64,000 bases of DNA, taken from contig MU128968.1 of NCBI GenBank assembly GCA_014904985.1, positions 204,960 through 268,959 of the forward strand, in the 5' to 3' direction. Shown one piece after another: positions 21,730-32,734 of the stretch. The notes beneath the pieces are model-generated. The model was not told where the DNA came from. It did not search any database and saw only the letters and a program-made list of their open reading frames with translations. This DNA comes from Hydnum rufescens UP504. Taxonomy: Eukaryota; Basidiomycota; Agaricomycetes; Cantharellales; Hydnaceae. Each line of letters begins with the position of its first letter. Position 1 is the first letter of the stretch. Made by a program: the position numbers and the translations under genes.

Positions 21730-24084
21730 TCAAGAGTCCACGTCGTCGTCCTCTTCTCCTTCAAGGGGGACAACCCCAGTCAATCGACTCATATCCTCCC
21801 AAAACGCCTCACACGCTTCCGCGTCCGTGTTCGCACCGATCATTTCATCATCACCAAGATCGGTCACACTCGTTATTTCGTCCATACGCCTGGCGCACCA
21901 CCGAGTGATCTCCTTGAAGAACATATCGGACGGCGTCTCTCTTTCTTGAGCGCGATACGCATCTCGCACTGCATCCGCCATCCATCCTCTTTCCACCTCT
22001 CCAACTTCATCGCAGAGTTGGAATGCAGAGGAAGCCGCATCGACGGGCAAACCTTCCGCACCGCCCAACCGCGTAAGCCATGCGGCACGCCATATACTGT
22101 ATGCGTCGCTCGGGGTAAGGAGTCGCCGGAGAGTGACGCGGAGTTGAACAGCAAGGGAGGGCGGTGCGAGATATTTATTAGAGGCGACGAGAAGTGCTGC
22201 TGCGATGTTTCCCGCATTTTTCGACCACTCGTCTGAATGGGAAGATACACTTCTCGGAAGTCTCGTGAGGAATGCGGGAAGAGTGTCGGTATACAGATAA
22301 TGTAGCAGGCTGTATACGATGATGTAGGGTTCATCTAGCCTGATTTGACGACTGTGAGTTTCAGCGAGACCACTCCTTAGGAGCGTGCGAAAGAATGATG
22401 ATCGCGCAGAGATAATAAGGGAGTGAACCGCAAGAGGAGGTGCGTCAGGAGTGCTGGAGACAATAAAGATGTCCGACTCGGAATTATGGATTGGTTCTAA
22501 TTGCGAGGGATACCAAAGCGGAGGAAGATAAGACGCAAAAGAAGGGTATCTTGAGGACCCATAGTTATCATTGATAGTCAAGAGAGGCCCCTTTCGGTAT
22601 CTCAATGGAAGGGAAGCCATCGGTATGACCATTGCGCGACACGCGTCTTCATCGGATAAATGGCCATTTATCTCTCCAGCATTGACGATTTGGGGTGCGA
22701 CGGATAGCGCGAAGAATACCTTCTCTGTCGGTCGGGAAGGATCCCCCATATCATCATCTGTGTCATCATTACTGCTCGCGCGAAGCCCAGTGTCGAGAAT
22801 GTCGAACCACATCCATTTCTGGTTAGTATCACGATGGCGAAAATGCCTGGAAACAACAGGGACTTCTTCAAACGAACCCCATCCCATGTCAAAATCAAGA
22901 GCCCAGACGACACCAGATACGGACGAGGGCGGCGAGCCCGGAAGAAGGTCTTGAGTCAGCGGTGGTCCTGATGGGGTCTGCCCGAAAATGAAGACGGTGT
23001 GATGATGGAGGGCCAACCAAATATGCCAGTTCAAAGGCCCGATAGGCTCTGAGAAAGTATCCAATTTGTGCCATAATTTACGCGAGTCAGGTATCATGGA
23101 CATCGGGGGCGCATCGATATTGCTTGGCAATGACAATGAGGATCCGAACAAACGGTCTATCATGGAATCCGGCCGTTCGTCATGTATTCGCAGTGTGTCC
23201 AGTACGGCGTTGACATCGATCAGATAGTGGAATGTTGTGCAGACTCCGCGAGCGTCTCGACCACCCATTATGAGAATATGAGGGCAAGGTCCCGGCAGCA
23301 AAATGGCAGCATGATGGTATCGAGACAAGACATGTAAAGAAGGATACCACGTTCGGGTTCGCAGATTTAGCACATCAAGGTCGTGGAGAACAAAATTGCC
23401 TAGTATTGATGTGATTAAACGGGACAGTCGCCAGGACCAATTGTGGGACTTACGATCACCATAAATACCATTTTCGGTGACGTGGAGGCCGCCTAATACA
23501 AAGAGATAGGGTTCATTATCGGCAAAGACGTATGTCGCGGTATGGAAAGTACGAGAGATAGGAACGTTCTCGTCGCCATTGGCACGAGAAATGCAATAAA
23601 CCCATTTGTTGTCTCGGATGGAGTAAAAATGAGTTGCATTCGTAGGAACGAGATCATCATCATAACCGCCTTTTGAGTGACCTCTGTTAGAGACAACAAT
23701 AAATGTGGAGTAGTTAAAACGCACCATGCATGACGACATGTGGAGAACCATCAATTTCGCAATAAGTGGCAGTATGGCTATGCCGTGACCCAGGAGACAA
23801 CAAACACACTTCATCAACCTAGAAAAAAAGGAGGATCTGATCAGACTCATTAGAGTAAGGTTTCATTTGACTTCACGCGGATCTCGTACGGATGCGTTCT
23901 GCCGCCATTCCAAGGATTTTAAATCAAGGATAAGGAAGTCCCGTGTTTGTCTATGAGCGCCCCAGACATATAGCTGGTCTCCGACGGGCGTGAAGGATGG
24001 ATATGACAGTCGCGACCCTGAGAGAATAGAGGCATCTGTGGACCGACATGAGTGTCGATCACAGAGCAAACGCTCTGAAGGTGT
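21730..24084 (-). CDS. Kelch-repeat and BTB-domain protein
   Basis: Five exons are visible on the minus strand (about 23872-24084, 23725-23818, 23454-23681, 21730-23399, plus an unseen first exon). Kelch-type blades include SYPSFTPVGDQLYVWGAH, RTFHTATYVF with LFVLGGLHV, RYHHAAILLPG with ILIMGGRDA, and HTVFIFGQ. The C-terminal third has a BTB-like fold: SDIFIVSSTPDAPPLAVHSL, SARSSFFRTLLRSGL, and YSLLHYLYTDTLPAF, followed by a BACK-like helical part and an acidic end. Such proteins often serve as substrate adaptors of Cullin-3 ubiquitin ligases. The first donor (GTCAAA) is weak. The 5' start is not identified: an acceptor at 24085-24086 shows that coding begins further upstream. Confidence 0.75.
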
Positions 24085-24830
24085 CTAGAAAACTGAACTC
24101 GCTGTAGAGGACTCGCGCATGCCCTTAGTAGGCATCAAGGGGGAGGAATAATATCTTCAATACTTTGATCGAGTCTTGACCACGTGATGTGACCATACCC
24201 AAATGCAGTCTTGAATTCGAGTCTAGTCCCACATTCTTATGTAGCCCCAGAAGGCGTCTCCAAATCTCCTGGCTCCAGACACATCCGGGGCTGGCGGTCG
24301 TAGATCTTTGATCTTTGATCATAGTGCAGAGGTCGTAAATAGCCGAAAGCTAACTCGGCTCTACCGCTCTAGGTCGTTCCGTAGCCAAACTTAAAAGAGT
24401 CCATGTCACTGGTGATAAAATCTACGACTTTCCCGCGGGGGTTGAATCCTCCCCCACACTTGTATTTTGACTGACTAAAACGACTGGAGACCCTTGAGAA
24501 CGACTCCTAACGGAAGGCTGAGAATATCTAAGCCTGCATCTGGATCCCTGAGCATGACTAGGATGGCTAAGAAGAAACCGAGAAGGATGTCGGTGCCCCA
24601 CTCTGTCGCTAATTCCTTATTCACTTCCATGTGAGCTCGTCGACGTGGTCACGTCGTAACTTATCTCCGTCAGTGAGATCTGTAGACACTACGACTGCCA
24701 CTATTACGAGACCCACCAATCACTGGATTGGCCTCTGTCGCGAAAGGTCCTAGGATCAGGAGCGGGCGGGGGCCATCGGATTCTCGTACATTGAGACAAA
24801 AAGAAATAACCATTCGCCCTCATGTGTACG
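24085..24830. other. Intergenic, likely first exon of the kelch-BTB gene
   Basis: Must contain the unseen 5' exon and promoter of the kelch-BTB gene. No exon can be placed with confidence. Confidence 0.3.
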
Positions 24831-25690
24831 TCAGTTGCCGCTGTGGGTTGCAAAATTGGGCTCCGCTGGTGCCGCGGCGTCTAAAATTCCAGCGCGGCCA
24901 ACTCTATCCGTCCCAATTTCCCCCGCCCCACTGCCCCAGACAAAATTGTGGGCCGCGTCCAATACGTTCTCGAGAGCTACCGCTGGTATTGCCCGTCCAA
25001 ACACTGCCACAGTTTCTCTCGAAAAGCGAGTACGGAACCATGATGTGGACGATGCGTCGGCGAGAGAATGAACCAAGTTCGAAAGCTTTAATTCGGCAGA
25101 GTACCCAGCCATCAACAATGTTGTCGCTGGTCTGACAGGGGGGGAGATTCGTCATCAGGGGGGCCACGACATTCGTAAACGAGGGAGACGAGTTGTTTGT
25201 TTTGGTGGACGCCTCTGGATCCTCTGCAACCTGTGACTCATCGTCGACCCGTCCGGGGTGGCCTGAGATTGTAGGATCATCTAGGTTCAGGGAACAGTCG
25301 TTCCAATCAAATCGTTCTTCATCAAAGGAGTTGAGGAGCATCGCGACCCGAGCTCCAGAGATGAAACAGTCGTTTTTCCCCTGAAAGATAGCAATTTCTC
25401 TAATCCAGATGTGTGTGCAGAAGACCAAAAAGTCTTCGGTGGAGCTATGTATACTGTAGTTGTAGCTGCTGGGCTTCCCAGCGAAAGAGAAGACGATGAT
25501 AAGAAAATTGACGGGCAACGAATGACAATTGGCGGGCGGAGATATCCCAAAGATGTGGACTAAAATGTGGAGTGTGTCCAAATGCCCAAGCGGGTTCGAC
25601 GCCTGTTTTGACTCTGGCGGACGATTGTTCAAGAGATTAGATCCCGCGCAAGACGCGAACAGTCGTCGGTACCATTTTTCTCGTTTTCAC
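24831..25690 (-). CDS. Hypothetical protein, frame broken at a G7 run
   Basis: Two overlapping minus-strand frames join into one protein-like sequence if one base is removed from the seven-G run at 25138-25144. The N-terminal part has a hydrophobic stretch (VNFLIIVFSFAG) and an Asp/Ser-rich segment. The C-terminal part reads LADASSTSWFRTRFSRETV and VALENVLDAAHNFVWGSG, then ends at a stop at 24831. No ATG begins the frame, so an upstream exon is expected or this is a gene fragment. No domain is recognised. Confidence 0.4.
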
Positions 25691-25932
25691 TAATATCGTC
25701 CCGGGGCTGGCAGCCTAGAGGTCCTTAGGATCCCTTTGGTTCTATTGAGTTGGGAGTTACCTCAGCAGTTTCTGCTCGTGACAACGATTCTCTCACCATC
25801 GTTCCTGCACAGCTTGTGTTGGAGTAGATCACTGAGATATCCGTCCATTGGAAGGCATATTCCATATATCTCTAGCCTCGAAATCACCGAGTGACCTGTC
25901 TGGGAGGAAGCTTGTCTCTGCCGTTGCTTACG

Positions 25933-28900
25933 ATGGAAGATCCCTTCCCTATGATCAGTGAGTTATCTTTCAATCCCTCGTCGTTAATACTCACCCGTGC
26001 CTGTCCTCAGCTACTGGTAGTGGGGGTTCTGGGACACAAGGTGGTATTGGTGGTCGTGGAGGCGATGTCCACCTCCACTCTCATAACTGTCAGTCCCCTC
26101 GCTTATCCATTTAGACGTCGTACTCATGCCCAATTCTCTTCTAGACGGATTGGAACCTTCTGGACTTCTAATGTCCCTCCCTCGAGCAAACAATGCGAGG
26201 CACGACTCTGGCCGTGAGGACGCTCCATCCGCATGCCTCGAGGGCACTCGCGTTGCCATTTTGAAAGAAATCATGTCCTGGTCGGAGAGCGCGAATGGCG
26301 AAAAACCACCTGTGTACTGGCTCAACGGACTCGCTGGCATCGGCAAATCAACTATCGCAAATACCGTCGCTCAACGTGCCCACGAGAAAGCCCTGTTAGG
26401 CGCTAGTTTCTTCTTTTCTCGAAGCGATAAACCCTTGCACAATCCTCAGCTTGTATTCTCAACCCTCGCTTTCCAACTCGCCCAATCAGACACCGCGTTC
26501 GAGAATGTCATCGTGGAAGCCCTAAAACAAGATCCGACAGTCGGACACAAACAACTATTTCCTCAGCTTCAGGAATTAATCCTGACCCCCCTTCTGAAAA
26601 TCGATCCCCGTCGGCGTCCAGTACTCATCATCCTTGATGCTCTTGACGAGTGTGAGGAGAAGGGTGCTGCAGATATTCTACGACTGGTGTTCTCCCACGT
26701 AATCCGAATACCTTTCTTGCGTATCTTGATTACCAGTCGTCCGCAGCCTCACTTATCTTCAGTGTTCAACAAAGCCGTGAACTTCGCGAAGACAGTCCTT
26801 CATGATATCGAGGCCTCGGTCATTCAGCAAGATATCCGTTTTTACATCTCCACCGAATTGGCCAAAATTCCGGAGAAACTTGATCTTTCTATGCCTACCG
26901 ATTGGGCAACGGAGACCGAGAGGGACTTGCTTGTAGAGCAATCCGGGAAGCTATTCGTTTATGCGGCTACGGTGCTCCGGTTCATCGGGGACGATCGCAT
27001 GCGAGATCCTCCCAGGCATCTAAGACTTATACTGAATGCCCGCTCTGCCCAGGAAACGGGGGCCAGACCGTATTCGCAACTGGACAACCTGTACATGGAG
27101 GTGCTGCGCAACTCCGTTTCTCGATCTAATTATCGAGAGGCTCTGAGGCGGTTTCAAATTGTCGTTGGCAGTATTGTGCTGCTGCGTGAGCCTCTCTCAT
27201 TGGATTCATTGGCCCAATTTGTCGAGTACGAGAGACACACTGTTGAAGCTACCCTGTATTATCTTCACTCAGTCATTGTCCCACCCTGCAACATTCGCGA
27301 GGCCCCCCGTATCTACTACCCTTCGTTTCTCGAATTTATTACAGACGCATCCCGATGCTCTATGGTGGAGTTCGTGATCATTCCTGTGCCAGAGCAGGAA
27401 CTGCGCCATGCGATGCGATGTTTTGAACTGATGACAAGATATCTAAAGCGGGACGTAGCGGGAATCTCGGATCCGTCCCTGTTGAACATGGAGGTAGACG
27501 GGTTTGAACAGAAAGTGAGAGATGCCCTGCCGTTGGCTGTGCAGTATGCATGTCGGTATTGGGTGTCACATCTCTCGCGTGTTGAATTGGGAGAGGAGCG
27601 GGTTATGGAGGCTTTGGAGGCGTTTTCGATGCGATCGATTTTATGGTGGTTCGAAGCAATGAGCTTGATTGGGAGTATCTCGACTGCTGCAAGTTCGATT
27701 CAGGAGGCGCACCGCTGGGCGGTATGTACATCTCACATTGATCCTGCATCCACCTGCTGAGCACGTAAAGATTCTAATAACAGATAAGCTCGAAATGCAA
27801 GCCGATCCCAGTGAAAATCCTGTACGATGGATATCGATTCATTCTTGCTCATGGGGAAGTGATAAGAAGGAGTGCGCTGCATGTGTATCATTCTGCACTG
27901 CCTTTCACACCTCAGGGCACTGCATTGTACAAAGCATACTGGGAAAACAGAAAGGATTGTATCAGGGTGCTACAAGGTGCGGAGTCTGAATGGCCGCGGC
28001 ACTTGAGTACATTGGTTGGCCATTCTAGTCGGGTTGCGACAATTGCATTTTCACCAGATGGATTGCACCTGGCATCAGGTTCCTATGACCATACTGTACA
28101 AGTGTGGGATACCATTTCTGGTGTGCCTATGGTGAAATTAGAGGGCCATTCTGATTTGGTTACCACAGTTGCATTTTCACCAGATGGATTGCACCTAGCA
28201 TCAGGCTCCTGGGATGGTGCTGTATGGGTGTGGGATGCAATGTCAGGGGCACCAATTGATAAGCTGGAGGGCCATTCTGATCGGGTTGGGACAGTTGCAT
28301 TTTCACTAGATGGATTACACCTGGCATCATGCTCTAGAGCTACTCTATACCTGTGGGATGCCAGGTCTGGCTTGCCCATTGCAAAACTAGAAGCTGATTA
28401 TGCCTGGGGGCAGTCTGTTGCATTTTCACCCAATGGATTGCGGTTGGCATCAGGGTCTAATAATCATACCCTACACTTATGGGATGCTAGGTCTGGTGTC
28501 CTCATTACCAAACTGGAAGACCATTCCAATCAGTGCTCAACTATTGCATTTTCACCTGATGGATTGTACCTGGTATCAGGTTCCTGGGATTATACTCTAC
28601 AGCTGTGGGATGCTATGTCAGGTGTACCCATTGCAAAACTGGAAGGCCATTCTAGTTGGGTTAATACTGTTGCATTCTCACCCAATGGATTATGCCTTGC
28701 ATCAACCTCCAGTGACCATACCATACAGTTGTGGGATGTCATATCTGGTTCACCAATTGCCAAACTGGACTGTGGTCATTCAGTTATTGCTTTTTCACCT
28801 GATGGATTGTGTCTTGCATCAGCCTGGGGACATGGTGTCAGTCATAGTACTGATGGTGCCATGCAGTTGTGGAATGTCATGTCTGGTGCACCCATTGCCA

Positions 28901-30099
28901 CACTGGAGGGCCACTCTCAGGCAGTTTCCACACTTGCATTTTCCCCTGATGGATTATGTCTGGCATCAGGCTCTAATGATTGTGCCCTGAAATTGTGGGA
29001 TGCCATGCCTGGCACACCCATTACTCATTGGGAAGGCCCCAAGGGTCAAGTTACAGTTGTTCTATTTTCACCTGATGGATTGCACCTGGCATCAGGCTCC
29101 AGTGGTTATTATTCCAGTGTATGGTTGTGGGATGCTATTTCTGGTGCACTCATTGCTGAACTGGAGGGTCATTGTGTTGATGGTGTGCTTGCATTTTCAC
29201 CTGATGGATCATGTCTGGCATCAGGCTCTGATCATCATTCCCTACAATTGTGGGATGCAATGTCTGGTGCACCCATTGCCAAACTAGAGGGCCATTCTGA
29301 CTCAATTGAGTGTATTGCATTTTCACCTGATGGATTGCACCTGGCATCAGGCTCCAGTGGTTATTATTCCAGTGTATGGTTGTGGGATGCCATGTCTGGT
29401 GTGCCCATTGCCAAATTGGAGTGTGATGCTCCACCTCACCCCATTGTATTTTCACCTGATGGATCACACCTGGCATCAGGCTCATTTAAGGGTCTATATT
29501 TGTGGGACATCATGTCCAGAGTGCCCATTGTGACACCAAAGGGCCCTTTTGAGAAGGTTACAGCCATTGAATTTTCACCTAATGGATTGTGCCTTGCATC
29601 AGGCACCCACAACCATATGCAGTTGTGGGATGCCATGTCTGGGGTATTCATTGATGAAGTGAAGGGGCATTTTGGTAGGGTTAAGACACTTGCATTTTCC
29701 CCTGATGGTACTTTGATCATACATGGGGATTCAGAGCTCTTCCCATGGTATTGGGATTTGACTTCCCACCCTCCTCAATGCCTGTTTTCTGAGAATATGG
29801 TAGGGCCCCCTGTGGGCTTGCCTCCACTCATTTGGTCTTTTCATGACCAGTGGATTCAAGTGGATCATTGCAAGGAATGTCTTATCCAGCGGATCTGTTA
29901 CTTACCTCCACAGTTCTCATGCACAAGCGACTTAATTGTGTCAAGCCACAAAACTCACACCCGGATTGCAGTTGGATGTCACAATGGCCAAGTGTTGATT
30001 ATTGATGTCCCATGTAACCCTTTCAATTGGTGTTTGAATGAGGAATGGAGCTTCACAGGGCTGGTGTACCGCTGGTGGAGACGTGATCCATCCCGGTAA
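25933..30099 (+). CDS. NACHT-WD40 NLR-like protein (fungal STAND NTPase)
   Basis: Four exons (25933-25957, 26011-26088, 26145-27721, 27784-30099) give 1331 residues. A Gly-rich N terminus is followed by a NACHT NTPase with Walker A GLAGIGKST (residues 96-104, Lys102) and Walker B LIILDALDEC (Asp199 to Glu203), a sensor-like ILITSRPQPH and helical domains. The C-terminal exon codes for 14 WD40-type repeats, each with AFSPDGLxLASGS and LWDAMSG, enough for two seven-blade propellers. STAND proteins sense ligands through the repeats and oligomerise, and in fungi they act in non-self recognition and regulated death. There is no obvious N-terminal effector domain, only the short Gly/His-rich leader, so the effector mode is unknown. 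The repeats are highly alike at DNA level. Confidence 0.9.
28003..29765 (+). repeat. 14 WD40-coding tandem repeats
   Basis: Repeat unit about 120-135 bp. Core DNA such as tttcacctgatggattgcac recurs almost unchanged. About 70 bp near 29066 and near 29319 are nearly identical, marking a recent duplication or gene conversion. Confidence 0.9.
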
Positions 30100-30296
30100 T
30101 ATAGTGCCCATATTCCCGGATTTATTTGCCCCTGTTCATCCCATCAGTCTGGTTACACAAGTTCGACTGGAATACAGAAAGCCTTTTGCAATAGCCAATT
30201 CTCCGCTGTTGCCCAAGCATGTCTGAAGGAGGTACACGATCAATCCCTCTCTGAAAGATACATAGAACCCAATAATTAGCGGGGTCCGGGCAGAGG

Positions 30297-30823
30297 TCAC
30301 CAGAGCCACCGAATGCCAGCCTGAGGCGAAATAAAAAATTGTACTATATCGGCGAAAAGACGATCAGCCAGGCCTAACAATGGAACATGCCGCCACGAGA
30401 ACTCGAGGACAAGAGAGCTAACAATAAGAAGCCGCCTAAACGTTGCCAATGTTCTAGTCAATGTAGCCGTTTCTCGTCCGATATCAAAGAGTTTCTGAGC
30501 AGTATCGACCAGCTGTGAACGATAGGGCACACAAGGGAAGCGTAGTCCCACTAAATCCCCACTCGAGTATGATAAGTTGTTCCCTGGGTGGACAATCGGA
30601 TCTTGATGTACATTCGTAAACCTTCGTGGGCCTGAAGCATTGGTTACAGATACACCAGAGCCCCCAGAATTCGTGGTATTCGTCGCCCTCTAAAGCATCC
30701 GTTCAGCATATAACATTCTTTTAGATAGCAACCCTGGACTCACGATAGAAGGCGCTGGACCTCAGGTTCCAAGACTTGCGAGTTTGGCACCAAGGAGACG
30801 ACTGAATTTTGCGCACTGTTCAT
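30297..30823 (-). CDS. Small hypothetical protein with amphipathic or membrane helix
   Basis: Two exons (30744-30823, 30297-30687) joined by a 56-bp intron give 156 residues with a clean ATG (MNSAQNSVVSLVPNSQ). The N-terminal half is Ser/Thr/Asn/Gly-rich. The C-terminal half is helical and hydrophobic: FPCVPYRSQLVDTAQKLFDI, TLTRTLATFRRLLIVSSLVL and LLGLADRLFADIVQFFI. The pattern could suit a peroxisomal or mitochondrial membrane-associated protein, but I do not recognise a family. It ends 198 bp from the convergent stop of the NLR gene. Confidence 0.55.
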
Positions 30824-31467
30824 TCCACAGTAATGATTTCTTACTAGCTTCTAGGAAAATCTTCATTGTGAACGTCAGCTAATGGACCGCGAGTTGAGGT
30901 TACACCATTGTCTACATCCCGATCCACGAGATGCAGGATTCCGAGAAGCGACGTTATCTTCTCGGCTATTCACGAGACATGACACGGAGAGAGGTTCTAC
31001 TCTTGCATGGTCGGTTACATAGATGACACAATGCGTTAAACGCACATAGGACTGTTTTGTATTGCCCTCTGAAGTTGCGCCAAGTTAGTTCAATCGAAGC
31101 TGGTAAACGACAGCACCAATGCATAGCTCACCCGGCGTGTTAGGGGATCCTTTGATTCCGTGTGCAGGTATTCAGGGTTCGCATCAGATCCTGGAAAACC
31201 GCGAGTCTAATAATTTCCATCAATGAAGTACTCGCGTCATAGTCGTGGCAGTCCGGATACTAGAAATTCATGCACATCGTGGCAGAAAAGCTTTCGCTAA
31301 TATATGGGACAACTTCGTGACAGTCGGATCCTGGTATATCTTGTAGTGCATCGTGGTAATATACACAGGCAGGCACGGAGGTATTTCCGATAAGAGGTTG
31401 CGTTGACCAGGCCAGTCGAGACGATGCGACGGTAAAATGAATCAAGCGAGCGAACGAAACAACGAAA
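30824..31467. other. Intergenic
   Basis: Promoter side of the small hypothetical gene and 3' side of Rcf1. No gene seen. A minus-strand frame through 31260-31467 is read-through past the Rcf1 stop in another frame. Confidence 0.4.
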
Positions 31468-32026
31468 TCAGGGTCCTTTTCCTCTTGAGCTGATTCCCCA
31501 CTTGGCCCAAAGTGTTTCGCCAGCTGGTGGAGTCGAGGGGGTCGAATGGGCGGAAAGGTTTGGAGCACTGTTAGAGGCTTCCGAAGGACTGGATGATCTT
31601 GCTGTTGTTGTTGTTGTTGTTGCTCCTTCAGAGCCCTTGTTCCTGCTAGCCGGATCTTCTCCACCTCTTCTGCACGGGCATTCGCCTTGTCGACAAGGGC
31701 TTGTTGGCCATATACATAACTGCCAATGACGCAAGCTGCAATGGTCACACCCTGTGCGATGACACGAAATCGCAAGAAAGCGATTGAAAGTCTGTTTATT
31801 TCCCACGCGAAGTTGATGCGTCGCGCCGACGAAGGCTACGCATGTCGCGAATACGCCTACAAATAAATAAAGCCTGGATGGGCAACCCTAGCATCGACGA
31901 CCGTAACGTCAATCACGTACCGATCGGCACGAATGGCTGCTGTTTGCATTTCTCCCACCCCTTCTCCCAGTAGGTCTGGCCTGTTTGGGGTGGCCGGGGC
32001 GGTAGAGGAACTTGGCTGGTGGACAT
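31468..32026 (-). CDS. RCF1: Respiratory supercomplex factor 1 (HIG1 domain)
   Basis: Exon 1 (31921-32026) codes for MSTSQVPLPPRPPQTGQTYW and CKQQPFVPIG, the diagnostic Rcf1 start. After a 64-bp intron, exon 2 (31468-31856) gives the two HIG1 membrane helices (VFATCVAFVGATHQL and RFRVIAQGVTIAACVIGSYV), then a basic coiled segment and a poly-Gln/Thr tract. The protein assembles and stabilises complex III-IV supercomplexes in the mitochondrial inner membrane. The frame shifts once at the AAA run 31777-31779: removing one base yields FNRFLRFRV. It shifts again in the CAA repeat at about 31606-31625, after which SEASNSAPNLS to GETLWAKWG and a stop fits best. The repeat is therefore either polyQ or polyT, depending on the true length. 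Confidence 0.85.
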
Positions 32027-32734
32027 GATCGGAGGCAGCCGAAATGAACGAAGCCCCAACTGCGTCCCTATGATACAAGTATCGCCAGGAAGAACGATAC
32101 ACGCGTGAAAATATTGTACAGGGAGCTCACGCGTGATCAAATATCACTTGTGGGCTCATAAGCGTAGTTGCCTGTGTACCAAATAATGCGACATTCCATT
32201 TACTGTAACTACAAAATCCTCATGCCAGTGAGAACGGCCAGGCCTATAGAGGCGAGTGAACGTCGGAGAATCCCAAGCGCCTTGGGAATGTCCGTGAATT
32301 GGATTCCCAGGTTGAGCGACGTGTTTAACAGGTTGTGGCTGAGCCCGCTGACCCGTGATCCGATGTGGCCTATCAACCTCCGGCGGTATACAGTACTGTT
32401 TGCAGCAAATTCACCTCTATCTCAGAGTCCCCAGAATCCGATGACCAAAATAGCATCGGTAGGTTTCTTTTGACTGGGACTGAGTTTCATCAGTCATTAA
32501 TTATCGTGGTTGGCGAGCCCATTATCCAAAATATTTCGAATGCAATGTCTGTGTCCGTCAGTAATCACCATCTTTCTGGTATGGACTGTATGACCAGAAA
32601 CAAGTAATGCGAAGGAAAAAGAAAAAGGCCACCCCAGCAAGGCTCACAGCCAGCATGGCCTCACATCAAAGTGGAAGTCCTCACATCGGAAGATCGCTAC
32701 CATTGAAATTCCATGCCCACATTCTAGTCCGCTC
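32027..32734. other. Intergenic
   Basis: No recognisable gene. One 101-codon plus-strand ORF at 32168-32473 lacks any supporting feature. Confidence 0.4.

Noticed and set aside
21619..22236. 205-codon plus-strand ORF at the 3' end of the kelch-BTB gene
   Set aside because: The opposite strand encodes a continuous BTB-type protein with good composition. The plus ORF has no start context or domain.
28083..29720. Minus and alternate plus ORFs over the WD40 array
   Set aside because: Produced by periodic repeat DNA. The NLR frame is unambiguous.
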